A DNA stretch of 64,000 nt from Polyporus tsugae (taxonomy: Eukaryota > Basidiomycota > Agaricomycetes > Polyporales > Polyporaceae), in NCBI GenBank assembly GCA_024305745.1, contig JAHRBS010000003.1:1860001-1924000 (forward strand), read 5' to 3'. The notes under the pieces were generated by a model, which worked only from the letters and a program-made list of their open reading frames with translations, made no database searches and was not told where the DNA came from. The translations under genes and the position numbers were made by a program. How positions within the stretch are numbered: position 1 is the stretch's first letter; every line of letters begins with the position of its first letter. Shown piece after piece: positions 22,201 to 31,793 of this stretch.

Positions 22201-23040
22201 AGTGTTGCTCCTTCCACAAACTCAATGGGGTGGTCATAGGGCTTGCGAGTCGGCATCCGCTCTAAAGCTGTCTTGGAAAACACGTCACTGTACTGATGAT
22301 AGTGGGTGGGCACATGATTAGACCAGTAGTCCTTGTCTTGGCTTCCTAGCACTGGTGTTCCTTCCTTCTTCTCCTCAATCCGTGTTCGCAGAGCGTGGGC
22401 ATCAGGGTCATCAGAAAACTGCATCCAATGTACAAACTGTTCGGCACTGTCCCAGGGCTCGCGGTCTAGCTGACCGTAGGTGTCTCGTGCAAACTCCTCT
22501 AGTCGGGGCTCCTCCACCGTCTGGATTTCTTTGTCCTGTACCGAAACTGGGCTGGGTAGACAGGTGTGCGGGCAGCGTGTAAACTTTACTTGACCCGCCT
22601 TTCAATCGACTTCTGGGTTGTGTTCCCGGAGGAAAGTCATGCCGATAATGATATCCCGGTTTCCTATATCTGTGACCAGAAAGGACTGCCAACTAGTGTG
22701 GTTGTCGATTGTGACAAGACACCGGACATAGTGCGTGATCAGACCCTTCTTGTTCTCCATTGCATTGGCATTGAACACTTGTATCTCTCATGAGAGGCTT
22801 CGTAATTCCAGGCCATGTTCCTGAACAAAACGATAGTGTGCAAAACTCGAATAGGCTCCACAATCTAGGAGCCCTTCTGACTGGATTTCACGTATTCCTT
22901 GCCTGAGGGTGAGTTTTAAATCGAGTGACTGTCGCTGTCTGCGTGATGAAGCGAGATATACATAGTTCAATTTAGGTACAAATGATTCCTCTAGGTGGTT
23001 TACATTACTAGTACATATGGATCAGATGTTACGGCCAGTC
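19278..23040 (-). pseudogene. pol: Pol of family 2 (chromovirus polyprotein with stops)
   Basis: The protease-like motif LLDCGAYSSF lies near 22865. A long open stretch from 22517 to 20433 covers RT (FVKKKDGSLR; YIDDILIFTDD), RNase H (TDSSDFATGAVL) and the integrase zinc finger (HHDTTLAGHPG ... CDTCQRNK). TAG codons at 20433-20435 and 20424-20426 and a TGA at 20217-20219 interrupt the integrase core. The rest (GQTERVNQSLEQYL) ends with a chromodomain, FEVEKILDSKTYYRY ... YLVKWVGY, near 19510-19420. Protease and RT are also separated by stops or frame changes between 22517 and 22790. Confidence 0.93.
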
Positions 23041-23044
23041 CCCG

Positions 23045-24631
23045 TTACATCCGCTGGAGAAAATCCTGCTCGTTGGTCTCGACAATCCGTGCAGTGGTTT
23101 CCTGATGCTCTTGCTTGCTCCTGAGTTCAAACTCCTTGAGTGCGTTGACAACAAACTCCATTCGGTCCTGGTCTTTGGTCTTGGCTTCTTCCTCGATGGC
23201 CCATATCTTGGTTGGTGCAACACCCTTGCCTTTGAAGTCAGGAAGCTCGTAGTACCCCTTATATACTGGGTTGCGACACTTGGTGCCAGACTTGTAAGGG
23301 TGTTTGCCGCACTGGAAGCACATCTTCTTGGCTAGCCAGTCCTCTTGTTCCTTGGAGAGCTTCTCCGGCTTGCGCATTGCATCGATGTCCATGGCATTGG
23401 GATCTCTGGCAGCTCTTGAAGAGGAGGCGGCCTTGTGGTACTTGTTCCCTCGGTAGTCCATCTCGATCCCAAGTACCCAATCCAGGAAGTTCTCCCACTT
23501 TGTGGGGACTGTAAACGGTGACAAGGAGTGGTGGGTGATCATAGTGGTACAGAGATCACCCTTGCACTGAGCATCAATACGATAAATGAGCTCCATGTCG
23601 GAGTAACCAGACTTGATGGCAAAACGGTGGAAGTTCTCCGCAAACAAGGCGAGGGACGAGTGGGACTTAGCACACAGTTCCTCCAAAGATTGTTGAGCGG
23701 ACTTCTCTGGTGCTAGTTCCCGGTATCTGCTCTTGAGCCGGTTGACGAAACTGGTCCAGGTACCAAGGTAGGTGTTGTCTGCAGCTTTTTGGGCATAGTC
23801 ATCCATGTACGACTGGGCTCCTCCTTCCAAAAACAATAAAGCAGTGGTGATCTTGTCATCGTCCATCGTGATGTTCTGGTACCGGAACCAAATGCCAAGT
23901 TTCTGGAACCATTGCTCCACTGTAAGATCCGGGGTTTTGACTTTAAACTTGGGAGGGTCTGCAATTCTAGGCCGGTGGGTGTTGTGCAATGGAACGGTTG
24001 CCGGGGCCGTGCGGATAGGTGCCGTGGTTGGGTGAGCAATGAGGGAAGCAACTTGCGTTTTCAGTTCCTTGATCGCCTCAACGAGCATCATAGTGTTGGT
24101 GTTGAGGACGTCCATCTCCGTTTTGAGGACTTCCCTCTCGGCCTTGAGCGTGTCATTCTCTGTTTCCAAGTCACGACAGCGGGACTCCAGGTCGTCCATG
24201 GCTTCGTGGAACTTTGTGTGGGTGACACACCTTTTCTGCTGGGCTTGGAGTTCGTGGATGTCGACGGTGGTTGAGTTCCGGTGTTCGTACATTTTGTTCC
24301 CTAACTGGTTGTAAGCTCCTATAATGTCTTGCCTGATCATATTGTTCATTACAGCTAGGATCCAGTCGATGTACTCGGTGTCTATTTCGTAGTGTGTCCC
24401 AGATGCTCGGACTGCCTCTGCGAGCGTGTTGTATGGTTTACCCTGAAATGTCCAGCTTGTTGGAGTCTGTATAGGTTCAAGGGTTGGTGTTGGTTACGGC
24501 GGGCGTGTGGGGTGTTGTGAGGTTGGCTGGGGAGTTGTTTCCATTTCAAGCGGATTGTTTCCTCCGCCGGGTGGTGTGTGCGGTTCCTCGGGCCCAAAGG
24601 CATCCGTTGAGAGAACTTCAAAGCGAGACAT
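23045..24631 (-). pseudogene. gag: Gag of family 2 (one in-frame stop)
   Basis: Starts MSRFEVLSTDAFGPEE at about 24631, meets a TAA at 24494-24496 after a proline-rich stretch, and continues in the same frame to 23045. A long coiled coil (about 24290-24060; heptad-like LESRCRDLETENDTLKAE) precedes the capsid-like region containing WFQKLGIWFRYQN and YRELAPEKSAQQSLEEL. A zinc knuckle-like CFQCGKHPYKSGTKC lies near 23310. Start choice is by frame only. Confidence 0.85.
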
Positions 24632-24674
24632 AATGTATTCCAAACTCCGGGGTTTTGTTGTACCAAAGGGAAGA

Positions 24675-25391
24675 CTACAAGACAATCCAGTCTAAGTACC
24701 CAAACTTGTCTAGCTCAACAATTGCATTCACTACTCTAGGGAAACGTTGTCCTAAACCTGAAAACTTTATCTTTCCAAACTCCTTGCAGAACCAGTCGAT
24801 GCTCTGTTGTTGACTGTGGGCCCAGTTGGGTCCGCTGTGGTTGATGTTGTCGCTGATCCACTCCAGTTGGTCACTGACACGTTGGATGGCTAGACGATGG
24901 TCGTGCGGAAGGTCGTCAAGTAGCACCTTACGGTCAAAGATGGCATGGAGATGCTTGAGGACGGCGTGGGCCTTGGTCTCGATGATAGCGAGGTTGTCGT
25001 TGACATTGGTGTGGGTGAAAGCTGGAAGTGGTGCAGCAGAGATGTGGCACGCAAGGGGGATAGGTAGTGGTATGACAGGAGTTGGTAGCGTGAGTGTGGG
25101 TGCCTGGACCCGGGGTGTGTTGGGCAAAGGTCGGGCGTAGGAGACAGATTGAGGCAGAGCCTTGCGATGAGGGACCAGAGGTGCGTGCTCCCGAAGGCGG
25201 TAGCGAAGGGGATCCTCAGCAGAGTCCACAAGTACGCAGGATATCTGGTCCTGGACTGGGAGATGACTGTGCCTCTTGAAGTGGCGACGGGTAAACTCCT
25301 GGAGGTCTTGCTCCTTGGAGGGAATGGGGGATAATAAACGTGTATAAAACTCCTGGGGGGAAGAGAGATGGCTGGCTAGTGACTTGGGCAC
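24675..25391 (-). CDS. Extra ORF upstream of Gag in family 2
   Basis: A 238-codon intact frame (MPKSLASHLSSPQEF...) between the primer-binding site and Gag. It has a proline-rich centre (PTLTLPTPVIPLPIPL) and an alpha-helical, acidic C-terminal part. Its first 190 or so codons are also open in the fragment at 33351-33977, which argues for selection or recent spread. No known retroelement domain was recognised. It could be an N-terminal Gag segment (matrix-like) read separately, or an accessory protein. Confidence 0.65.
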   Translation of the reverse strand: MPKSLASHLSSPQEFYTRLLSPIPSKEQDLQEFTRRHFKRHSHLPVQDQISCVLVDSAEDPLRYRLREHAPLVPHRKALPQSVSYARPLPNTPRVQAPTLTLPTPVIPLPIPLACHISAAPLPAFTHTNVNDNLAIIETKAHAVLKHLHAIFDRKVLLDDLPHDHRLAIQRVSDQLEWISDNINHSGPNWAHSQQQSIDWFCKEFGKIKFSGLGQRFPRVVNAIVELDKFGYLDWIVL

Positions 25392-25412
25392 TGAACCAGG
25401 GGCCTATGTGTG

Positions 25413-25423
25413 AGATTCTGTCT
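25413..25423 (-). promoter_or_regulatory. Self-priming primer-binding site, family 2
   Basis: On the minus strand AGACAGAATCT begins two bases after the LTR and pairs perfectly over exactly 11 nt with AGATTCTGTCT at the proposed RNA 5' end in the LTR. The same pair occurs in the fragment at 33999-34009 and 34176-34186. Confidence 0.8.
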
Positions 25424-25425
25424 AA

Positions 25426-25843
25426 TGTTACAGCCGAATGACTGTGCCACAAAACAAACAAAGGTAAGGGCTCACTGATGGAGACACACAGAGGGTGACA
25501 ACAGAAGTAGCAGATAGATTGGCCTAGACTAGAAGGCAGAGGATGGCAGGGGCTGTTAAGCTGCCTACAGATGATGGGGGAATGAACAAGAGACAGAATC
25601 TAAGGTCTCTGAGCCCACATCACAGCCCTTATATACTATGCATGACAGGTGCACAGGCCGCCTGGCTTCAGGGCAGGCTTGGGTACTGATGGCAGGTGGG
25701 CCAGTCCGAAAGGAGAACAAAGAGGTAAGTACTATTACATAATGATGACCAGTGTCCAGGCTAGAGTCTGGAAATGGATGAACCTGGGGTTAGGGTTGGT
25801 GGCTGTGACTGCGGTACCAAACGTGGCGCGAAAAACCGTGATA
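25426..25843 (-). repeat. 5' LTR of family 2 nested copy
   Basis: 418 bp, plus-strand TGTTACAGCC to CCGTGATA. On the minus strand a TATATAA box (25629-25635) lies 34 nt upstream of AGATTCTGTCT (reverse complement of 25591-25601), the proposed transcript start. It resembles the LTR fragment at 34012-34428 more than its own partner LTR. Confidence 0.93.
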
Positions 25844-26205
25844 TGTTCTCCGTTGCATTGTATCTCGTCCTTTGTTCCTCAGCACAATAGCTCCTTATTG
25901 TCCGTTGTCGCTATTGTTCCGTTTCCATTGTTCACCCGTGTCCATAGTTACCTATTGTCCCCGGGTTCTCATTGTCCTCTATACGTATATAAGGACCTGT
26001 ACTTCGCTGCCTGGAGACCTCAGTTTCGACCTCTTGTCTCCAGGTAAGCCTTGCTGTATTTCCCTTGTTAGTTACCTCACTCAATACATCTTGTCTCCAG
26101 CCCTGACCGTCGAGCCTTGCTCCGCTCTCGCTGCACAAGTGCTTGTTGGCGCTCCTGCTCGTCTTGTACGTATCCCTGATCCTTACTCGACGTCCAGTCG
26201 TAACA
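25844..26205 (+). repeat. 3' LTR of family 1, second part
   Basis: Starts with the second TGTTC target duplication (25844-25848) and continues the interrupted LTR to GTAACA at 26205. Without the insertion the LTR is 444 bp, identical in length to the 5' LTR. ATCAC at 26206-26210 completes the family 1 target duplication. Confidence 0.95.
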
Positions 26206-26210
26206 ATCAC

Positions 26211-26330
26211 CACAAAAGGCCAATACACTATGTAAAAAATACAGAGAGCTTGTGCAGGAAGATAGAGGGACACAACATATGAATATACATTGTATGTACA
26301 GGTTTTAATTGAAGGAACACAAAATGTCTA
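26211..26330. other. Short unique segment before the right duplication arm
   Basis: About 120 bp of AT-rich sequence between the family 1 target duplication and the terminal exon of the unrecognised gene. It continues the sequence found before 12728, so it dates from before the retrotransposon insertion. No coding potential. Confidence 0.6.
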
Positions 26331-28137
26331 TTACCTATTAATTATTGCACCAGGCTCTTTGCACCCACTCTCATGCCTCTTAAGAACTATTCTGGATAGC
26401 TCTTGAAAATACTTCAATTTATCAAATTCCTTACACCACTTGTCCATCCTAAACAACCAGTTAATTCTACACCCCCTCAGTCTCTGGTGCAAACAGATCC
26501 CAACTTTTATCTGCTTTTCTGAGAACTGGCACTCTCTTGTCAACTCTCCAAGTCCCCTCTTTCTAGTTCCCTCTTCAACTCTCTGGCACTATTCTTGGTG
26601 GACAAATTCTTCAAGGACATCTCACACAGCATGAGCAGGTGTTGATTCAATTTGACCCAATCATAGTGGAGCGTATGCTTTGCAAGTATCAGCGGTTGAT
26701 GCACAACATGACAGTGGGCAAGCTGGGGGTTGGAGAGTTTCAATATCTCACATAGCAGACATATGCAGAATTGTAGTACAATCTGATGCAATATATAATA
26801 GTAGATGATGGTGAACTTGTCAACAGATGGTAGGCAGATGACTAAGACCTAAGGTCAATTAGTACCTCTCATTTCAATGTTGTTCTTGTTGTTCTCCAAT
26901 AAACAGAGGCACTTCATTGTATTGCTGGGCGTCTTATCTCCACCATCTCCTCCTGAGTCCGACGACGATGCTGATCCATAACCAATCTTGCGCTTCACCT
27001 TCTTCAAAGGGGACAGTTGTCCGCTAGCGAGAATGTGTATGGTAGATAGGTTGTAATCCTTGGATGAGGTAAGTCACTGATGCTAACGTGAATGCATAGG
27101 ATACCACTTACTGATTCCACCATGCGATTGAACAGACATATAGCGCGCAGTTTGGGAATGAAAGCATACTCTTGACGTGCAACACGCACAATCATGAAGC
27201 TAACTTGAACTTCCACCAGACTGGTGAGGGCAAACATGAATGGTTTCACTACATCGTAATCAAAGCTAAGTCTCAGGTCGTTAGCATAGGCAACATATAA
27301 TAACATAATTGATAATAGCCTACCCTTCGCTATACTTGCGACACTCCCAGTACTCCACCACATTGTCGACGGTGTGCACCTCACCATGAAGCAAGGGACG
27401 GAGAACATTGAACAGATCCACAACCTCGGCCAAATCAGCCAGAGGTTCTTCTCCAGCATTGCAACTTGATGTGAGGTAGTGGCTAGCAAAGGTAAGTGTC
27501 AGATCCTGTTGGTCTCGACCTGGAACCCATTCTCTTAGGCGGCCTCCAGATTTGCTAACATGGTTAGCGAAGACTTGATAGATGTTCTGGACACCCCGAA
27601 CGGCAGTGTCAAAGTCTTCAACACCTAACCCTGCGAGGGTGACAGATTGCTTGAGGTCAATGAGACAATTACTGTTCCATGGAATGCTATAATATGTGAG
27701 TATTGTGGCTATTATTGCAGTCATACAAATAAGACACTTACTTGTACTTGTGTAAGGGTGGAAGGCTTGGGTCGATGATAAATCCTTGAACACGTAGAAT
27801 GACTTCATTGAGGGCCTTTGGGTCGATAGGCTTGTGGGCCAGGAAGGCAAGTTTGCCTGCAGACTGCTCGACAATATACGTGGCATCCTCGACTATTGTT
27901 GTCTGCATGCACAACTCGTGATGTAAGATCGTGTCATACTGTTTAGTAGAAGATGATGTACTGATTGTTTCCACCGTCTGCAGCTCTTGAAAGCCTTCCT
28001 CCTCCTTTGCCTTCTCCACAAAAACTTCCCTCAACACTGTTTCTTCTTGAATGAACAAACAGCTAGAGAAGATAAATATAAGGTGTGTACTCACGATACT
28101 TGTCGCGTCCATCACAAAGCTGAGATAAAACAGCCAT
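26331..28137 (-). CDS. Unrecognised intron-rich gene, longer copy
   Basis: Minus-strand counterpart of the gene at 4735-6486, starting MAVLSQLCDGRDKY at 28137, with the same introns and an almost identical product. Coding-like sequence after the early stop continues (DKWCKEFDKLKYFQELSRIV) through the duplication breakpoint to a stop at about 26331. The left arm replaces those last 20 or so codons with other sequence. Whether these 3' blocks join the main frame through additional introns is unclear. The acidic N-terminal half and basic KKVKRK tail fit a nuclear protein, but that is only inference. No homologous family comes to mind. Confidence 0.5.
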
Positions 28138-30344
28138 TGAGACTGATATGAATTTGCAGGGAATTTGCAGTGAATAAACAACAAGGGGTTATTATAAAGC
28201 AAGGAGACAGAAAGCAACAACAGAAGCGGATAATGCAGCAACAGACTTGGAGTGGATGGGACACAGGGAGGGATGGGGACTCTGAGTTGGAGAGGGGGGG
28301 TCAGGTAGGTGCTTCGTCCAGGACCATTGGCATATGTGACAGTCTCGAATCACTGAGAACCGGTTCACGCTCATGCTTCGGAGGTGGTCGGATCACCACA
28401 CCAAATGGCAGGAACGGTGAATGCCAACAGACATGTGCACCATGCATGTATAATTGGTAGAAGGTATCTTGGTGAAACCGCTTAAGTCCTCCAATCATGG
28501 CATGTGCTTAATATTTATGCCCTGTGGGTGCATAGTTGTCTGTCCACTCCTTATAAAATCTGGTAGATTGAACCTCCATTCAACTCACTTGGTATAACTC
28601 ACTCCTATCAAAATACACAATGAAAGGATTCAATAGTCATCTTGTAATAATGTAAACTTTGAACAGGGTTCCACAGATACCAACTGCTTATTTGCAATGA
28701 GGCAATACCAGCTGTTTGTTCCTGAAACTAGGATGTTTGGCAACATTAGCGATCTTGAAGCCATTCTAGTTAACCAACCAGCTGTTGCCATCAGGTTGTT
28801 TTCTCCGGATGAACACGGGTGCCTTGTGTGTAATTTCAAAGACATGAATGATGAAGCAGCATGGCTGGAGCAAATGTGTGTGATTGGTCTAAAATGATAT
28901 CACTGGCACCATCTAATTGGCCTATGAGATCTATGAGGTGTGCTAAAGATGATCAAATAGACTGGTACAAGTTGATCTATTCAATTGCCATCTTTTTAGG
29001 GAGTTTAAATTCCTAACCGAGGACTCCAAAGTTATACAAACAAACAAACAAATAAAGGGGTTCTACAATATATAAATCCTCACCGGTATATCTCTCCTCA
29101 GACATTCTGCTCTACCCACCATCCCTCCACAAATTCTTGCTCCCTGCCTCTGTTCCTGCTACTATCTAACCTTCCCTTTCCTCGCACCTTATATCCACTG
29201 CCAAGACCACTGTCCACCGCCATGTTGCTATGTCCACTGGAGGCAAGGCGTAAGTCTTCATGTCACCTATCTGCAGGTCTCCTCAATGACTTGTGTTTGG
29301 TGAACAGTCTGAGAGGTATCATCCGTGCCAATGTGAGCGACAATGACAACAACAGCGACCCCGCTCCTACCCCCCTGTCCGGGGCCACTCACAGCCAGGG
29401 ACGTGGTCGTGGTCGAGGGTGAGTCCTTCTTCTCTGCTTTGCGTCTATGCTCTTCTGACATTTGTTGTCTAGCTGTGGGGCTACCACAGGTTCTACCCGT
29501 AGCATCCGTGCTGCCAAAAAGTACGTCAGTTTATGATTATTAACCTGACTTAGCTGACCATATATGCAGCGCGGCTACCAAGGTCAAGGAAGAGTCCGAG
29601 TCTGAGGATGGAGAAGACCTCGCTCTTGTTGAGACCCCATCCAAACGCAGGCGGTCTAAGACCATCAATGCTTTGGCTCAGGACGAGGAAGAGGCAGAGT
29701 CCACCCCCACTCTCCGTAAGCACACTCAGGCTGCGAAAGCGGAGAAAAAGTACATCATTTGTTATAACACTCACACAATTGTCTGAGGCTGATTGCTTGG
29801 GTTTTTAGGGACACTGTCCACAGCGATGATGAGCTGGAGGCCCCCATCAAGCACAAGGGTCCCGGCCGCCCTCGCAAGGTCGTAAAAAGGTGAGCTCTGT
29901 TTTTGCTCCTGCTTTTCCAGTATGCTCATCCTAGACAGCCTGGAGGTTGTGCCTAGCGACAACAATGAGGAGCCCATTGCTCCCAAGGCCAAACCAGGAG
30001 CGAAGACCAGCAAGAAGAGCGTCATCAAGATGGAGGAGTCCACCAATGAAGATGAGTCGTAAGTTCTGCTTATTTGGTGGCAGTCTTTAGATTGTTGGGC
30101 TAATCAGAGTATAGGGCAGTGGAGACTGTCCAAAAAACTCCCAAGAAGAAGGTCACCAAGGCAGTGGCGGAGAAGCGCACAGTCCAGTACGTCGGATCTG
30201 TTATCTAGCGCACACTTTTGCTTATATTTCTCTGTGCTAGGACCAGCGCCGAGAGCGCGGTCCAGGCTCCGAAGTCCATCAACTCATGAGTACCGTCTTT
30301 TCTCTCCTTGTCCCTTAGTTTTTGAGTATCGTTAACACTATGCT
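26385..30344 (-). repeat. Inverted duplication, right arm (3.96 kb)
   Basis: Near-identical reverse complement of 2528-6486. Both genes extend past the ends of this arm without disruption: the unrecognised gene to 26331 and the AT-hook/protease gene to 31278. That suggests this is the original and the left arm the derived copy. Confidence 0.95.
28138..29229. other. Divergent intergenic region, right arm
   Basis: Reverse complement of 3643-4734, lying between the two divergent genes. The 66-codon frame is on the plus strand here (28697-28897, MRQYQLFVPETRM...). Its sequence looks protein-like, so it may be an additional small exon or peptide gene. Confidence 0.45.
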
Positions 30345-31278
30345 GTCTTAGAGAGGCTGATGCTCGTCGTCCCAATACTCGACCCACCTATATGCGGACC
30401 CCAAAGTAAGTAATTGTCTACTATCCAGCCTATCCTTGATGACACGTATAGTAACCGTTCCTTGGAACAACCATAGCTGTGCTTATGATGTCCTGCTTAC
30501 TATATTGTTGGCAGTATATACTGAATGTCAACAGGCCTGGAATATCATTATTCCAGATAACAATGCAATACTGGGCTATGTTGGTGATATATTCAGCAAG
30601 TGCACCGGACTCGATCCACAGCATACATTGAGAAATGGAAAGGACATCATAAGAGGCCATATTGGCCAGCAAGACCCTGCACTTGGCTTCAATGGAAGTG
30701 AAGGCATTGATGTATATGCCTTGGGACAAAAGCTGTTGGAAACCAGCGAAGATACAGTAAACAAACAATATCTATGCAGAAGTTGTCATCACAAGGGCCC
30801 TAGTATTAGACTAAGGATGGTGATGTGGATGTTTGACAAGTTTATCTGGAAGAATCAACTCAACAAGATGGGGTCTTACAAGGACAGGCTAGTTTATCTG
30901 TGGCTGAAGGCGTACTTTGATCAGAAGTCAGAGAAAAAATGTCCCAACTGTGCCTGACCTATGATCAAGCAGCTGACTTATATGGAGGCTCCTAGTTTTG
31001 TAATCTGTGTAGTGTATAAGCTGAAAATTGAAGTGGAGAATCAGATCACAATTCCAGAACATCCCCAGTTGTACAGATTATGTGGGATAGTGTACTTGGC
31101 TCCAAATCACTTTGTAGCCAAAATTGTAGACAAGTCCGGTGAAGTGTGGTATAATGATAGATTTGAAATGGGGGGAGATACAGAGTATATTGGAAACATT
31201 GTTAATATGACTTCTACCGATCTTTTGAAGCACAAGAGGTATGCTGCAAGCCTTCTCGTTTACACCAAGCTGCAATAG
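29230..31278 (+). CDS. AT-hook, lysine-rich protein fused to a USP-like cysteine protease domain (in-frame TGA)
   Basis: About nine exons can be joined in frame. Start is MSTGGKALRGIIRAN, with the first intron at 29250-29312. An acidic/basic low-complexity region follows with RGRGRGRG, SKRRRSK, an AT-hook-like GPGRPRKV and lysine clusters. The last intron (donor after 30403, acceptor CTATCCAG near 30428) leads into NLSLMTRIVTVPW. The C-terminal domain has NNHSCAYDVLLTIL (proposed nucleophile Cys), two CXXC pairs (CRSC and CPNC, zinc-finger-like as in USPs) and YLAPNHFVAKI (proposed His), followed by GEVWYNDRF (proposed Asn/Asp). This order fits a C19-type ubiquitin-specific protease. A single TGA at 30955-30957 lies between the fingers and the His; the frame continues unchanged beyond it. 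The protein may be chromatin-bound, removing ubiquitin or a related modifier, but activity is doubtful with the stop. Confidence 0.6.
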
Positions 31279-31793
31279 ATATAATAGATAGAACTACTAG
31301 TGTATACATTAATATAGGCGATAGTTGTATACTTTGTCATTTGGCTTATAGCTCAGTTAATATCAGGTCAAATGATGTGGAATTACTTGTATTTAAAAGT
31401 GTTTGAAACCGGCTTGGTAGTGTTCATGGTATAGATTACGCACCTAATATGAGGCATTTGTGCATTTTTTTATTTGCCTAATATCTCCGCTAATAGTGAC
31501 TCTAATTCTATGAAACTACCACCATTAAAAGGTGTTCAAAGGGCTCTTTCTAATAGCCTCTGCCACTTAGGCCTGCACACTTATTAAAAAAGTCCTTCAA
31601 ATAGCTTGAAAATAGGCAAATAGTGCTAAACAGGAGTCGTACCCTTGACCTCAAGAAATTCACAAAGGACACATTAGCCACTAAGCTATGGAACTTTGAT
31701 ATACAATCTCAGATAAATGTATTTATAGGCTACTGCACTGATTTATATACTATTAATCTACGGCCAATAAAAGTCATCAATACGAGCGATCTC
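31279..31793. other. AT-rich stretch containing a tRNA-derived SINE-like sequence
   Basis: No gene is supported between the protease-like gene and the proline-rich frame. A minus-strand tRNA-like head lies at about 31630-31695; the SINE body probably continues leftward toward 31400. Confidence 0.5.
31400..31695 (-). repeat. tRNA-derived SINE-like element
   Basis: On the minus strand a perfect A-box, TAGCTTAGTGG (31678-31688), is followed 34 nt later by a B-box-like GGTACGACTCC (31633-31643). The acceptor-like GTTCCA precedes the A-box. No full cloverleaf forms, as expected for a SINE head rather than a tRNA gene. The left boundary is a guess. Confidence 0.45.

Larger units (their letters stand above)
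18848..25843 (-). mobile_element. Chromovirus family 2, complete nested copy
   Basis: A second Ty3/Gypsy chromovirus on the minus strand, with TGTTC target duplications on both sides. Order on the minus strand is 5' LTR (25426-25843), primer-binding site, an extra ORF, Gag with zinc knuckle, protease, RT, RNase H, integrase, chromodomain, polypurine tract (GAGGAGGGGGTAG, about 19267-19279) and 3' LTR (18848-19266). It carries at least four in-frame stops and is probably defective, though its RT motif YIDD is intact. Confidence 0.95.
12733..26205 (+). mobile_element. Chromovirus family 1, complete copy carrying a nested family 2 element
   Basis: A full Ty3/Gypsy chromovirus bounded by 444-bp LTRs and the 5-bp target duplication ATCAC (12728-12732 and 26206-26210). 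Its 3' LTR is split at 18847/18848 by a complete family 2 element and resumes at 25849. Order is LTR, primer-binding site, Gag, protease, reverse transcriptase, RNase H, integrase, chromodomain, polypurine tract, LTR. Several stop codons, a frameshift and an altered reverse-transcriptase active site make it non-autonomous. Confidence 0.95.

Noticed and set aside
22855..22885. Inactivated protease in family 2 (DCGA instead of DSGA)
   Set aside because: A Cys after the catalytic Asp occurs in other Ty3/Gypsy proteases as I know them, so this alone does not show inactivation.
31623..31793. Start of the proline-rich protein at 31623
   Set aside because: This part lies over the tRNA-like SINE sequence; the Met at 31794 is a better start.
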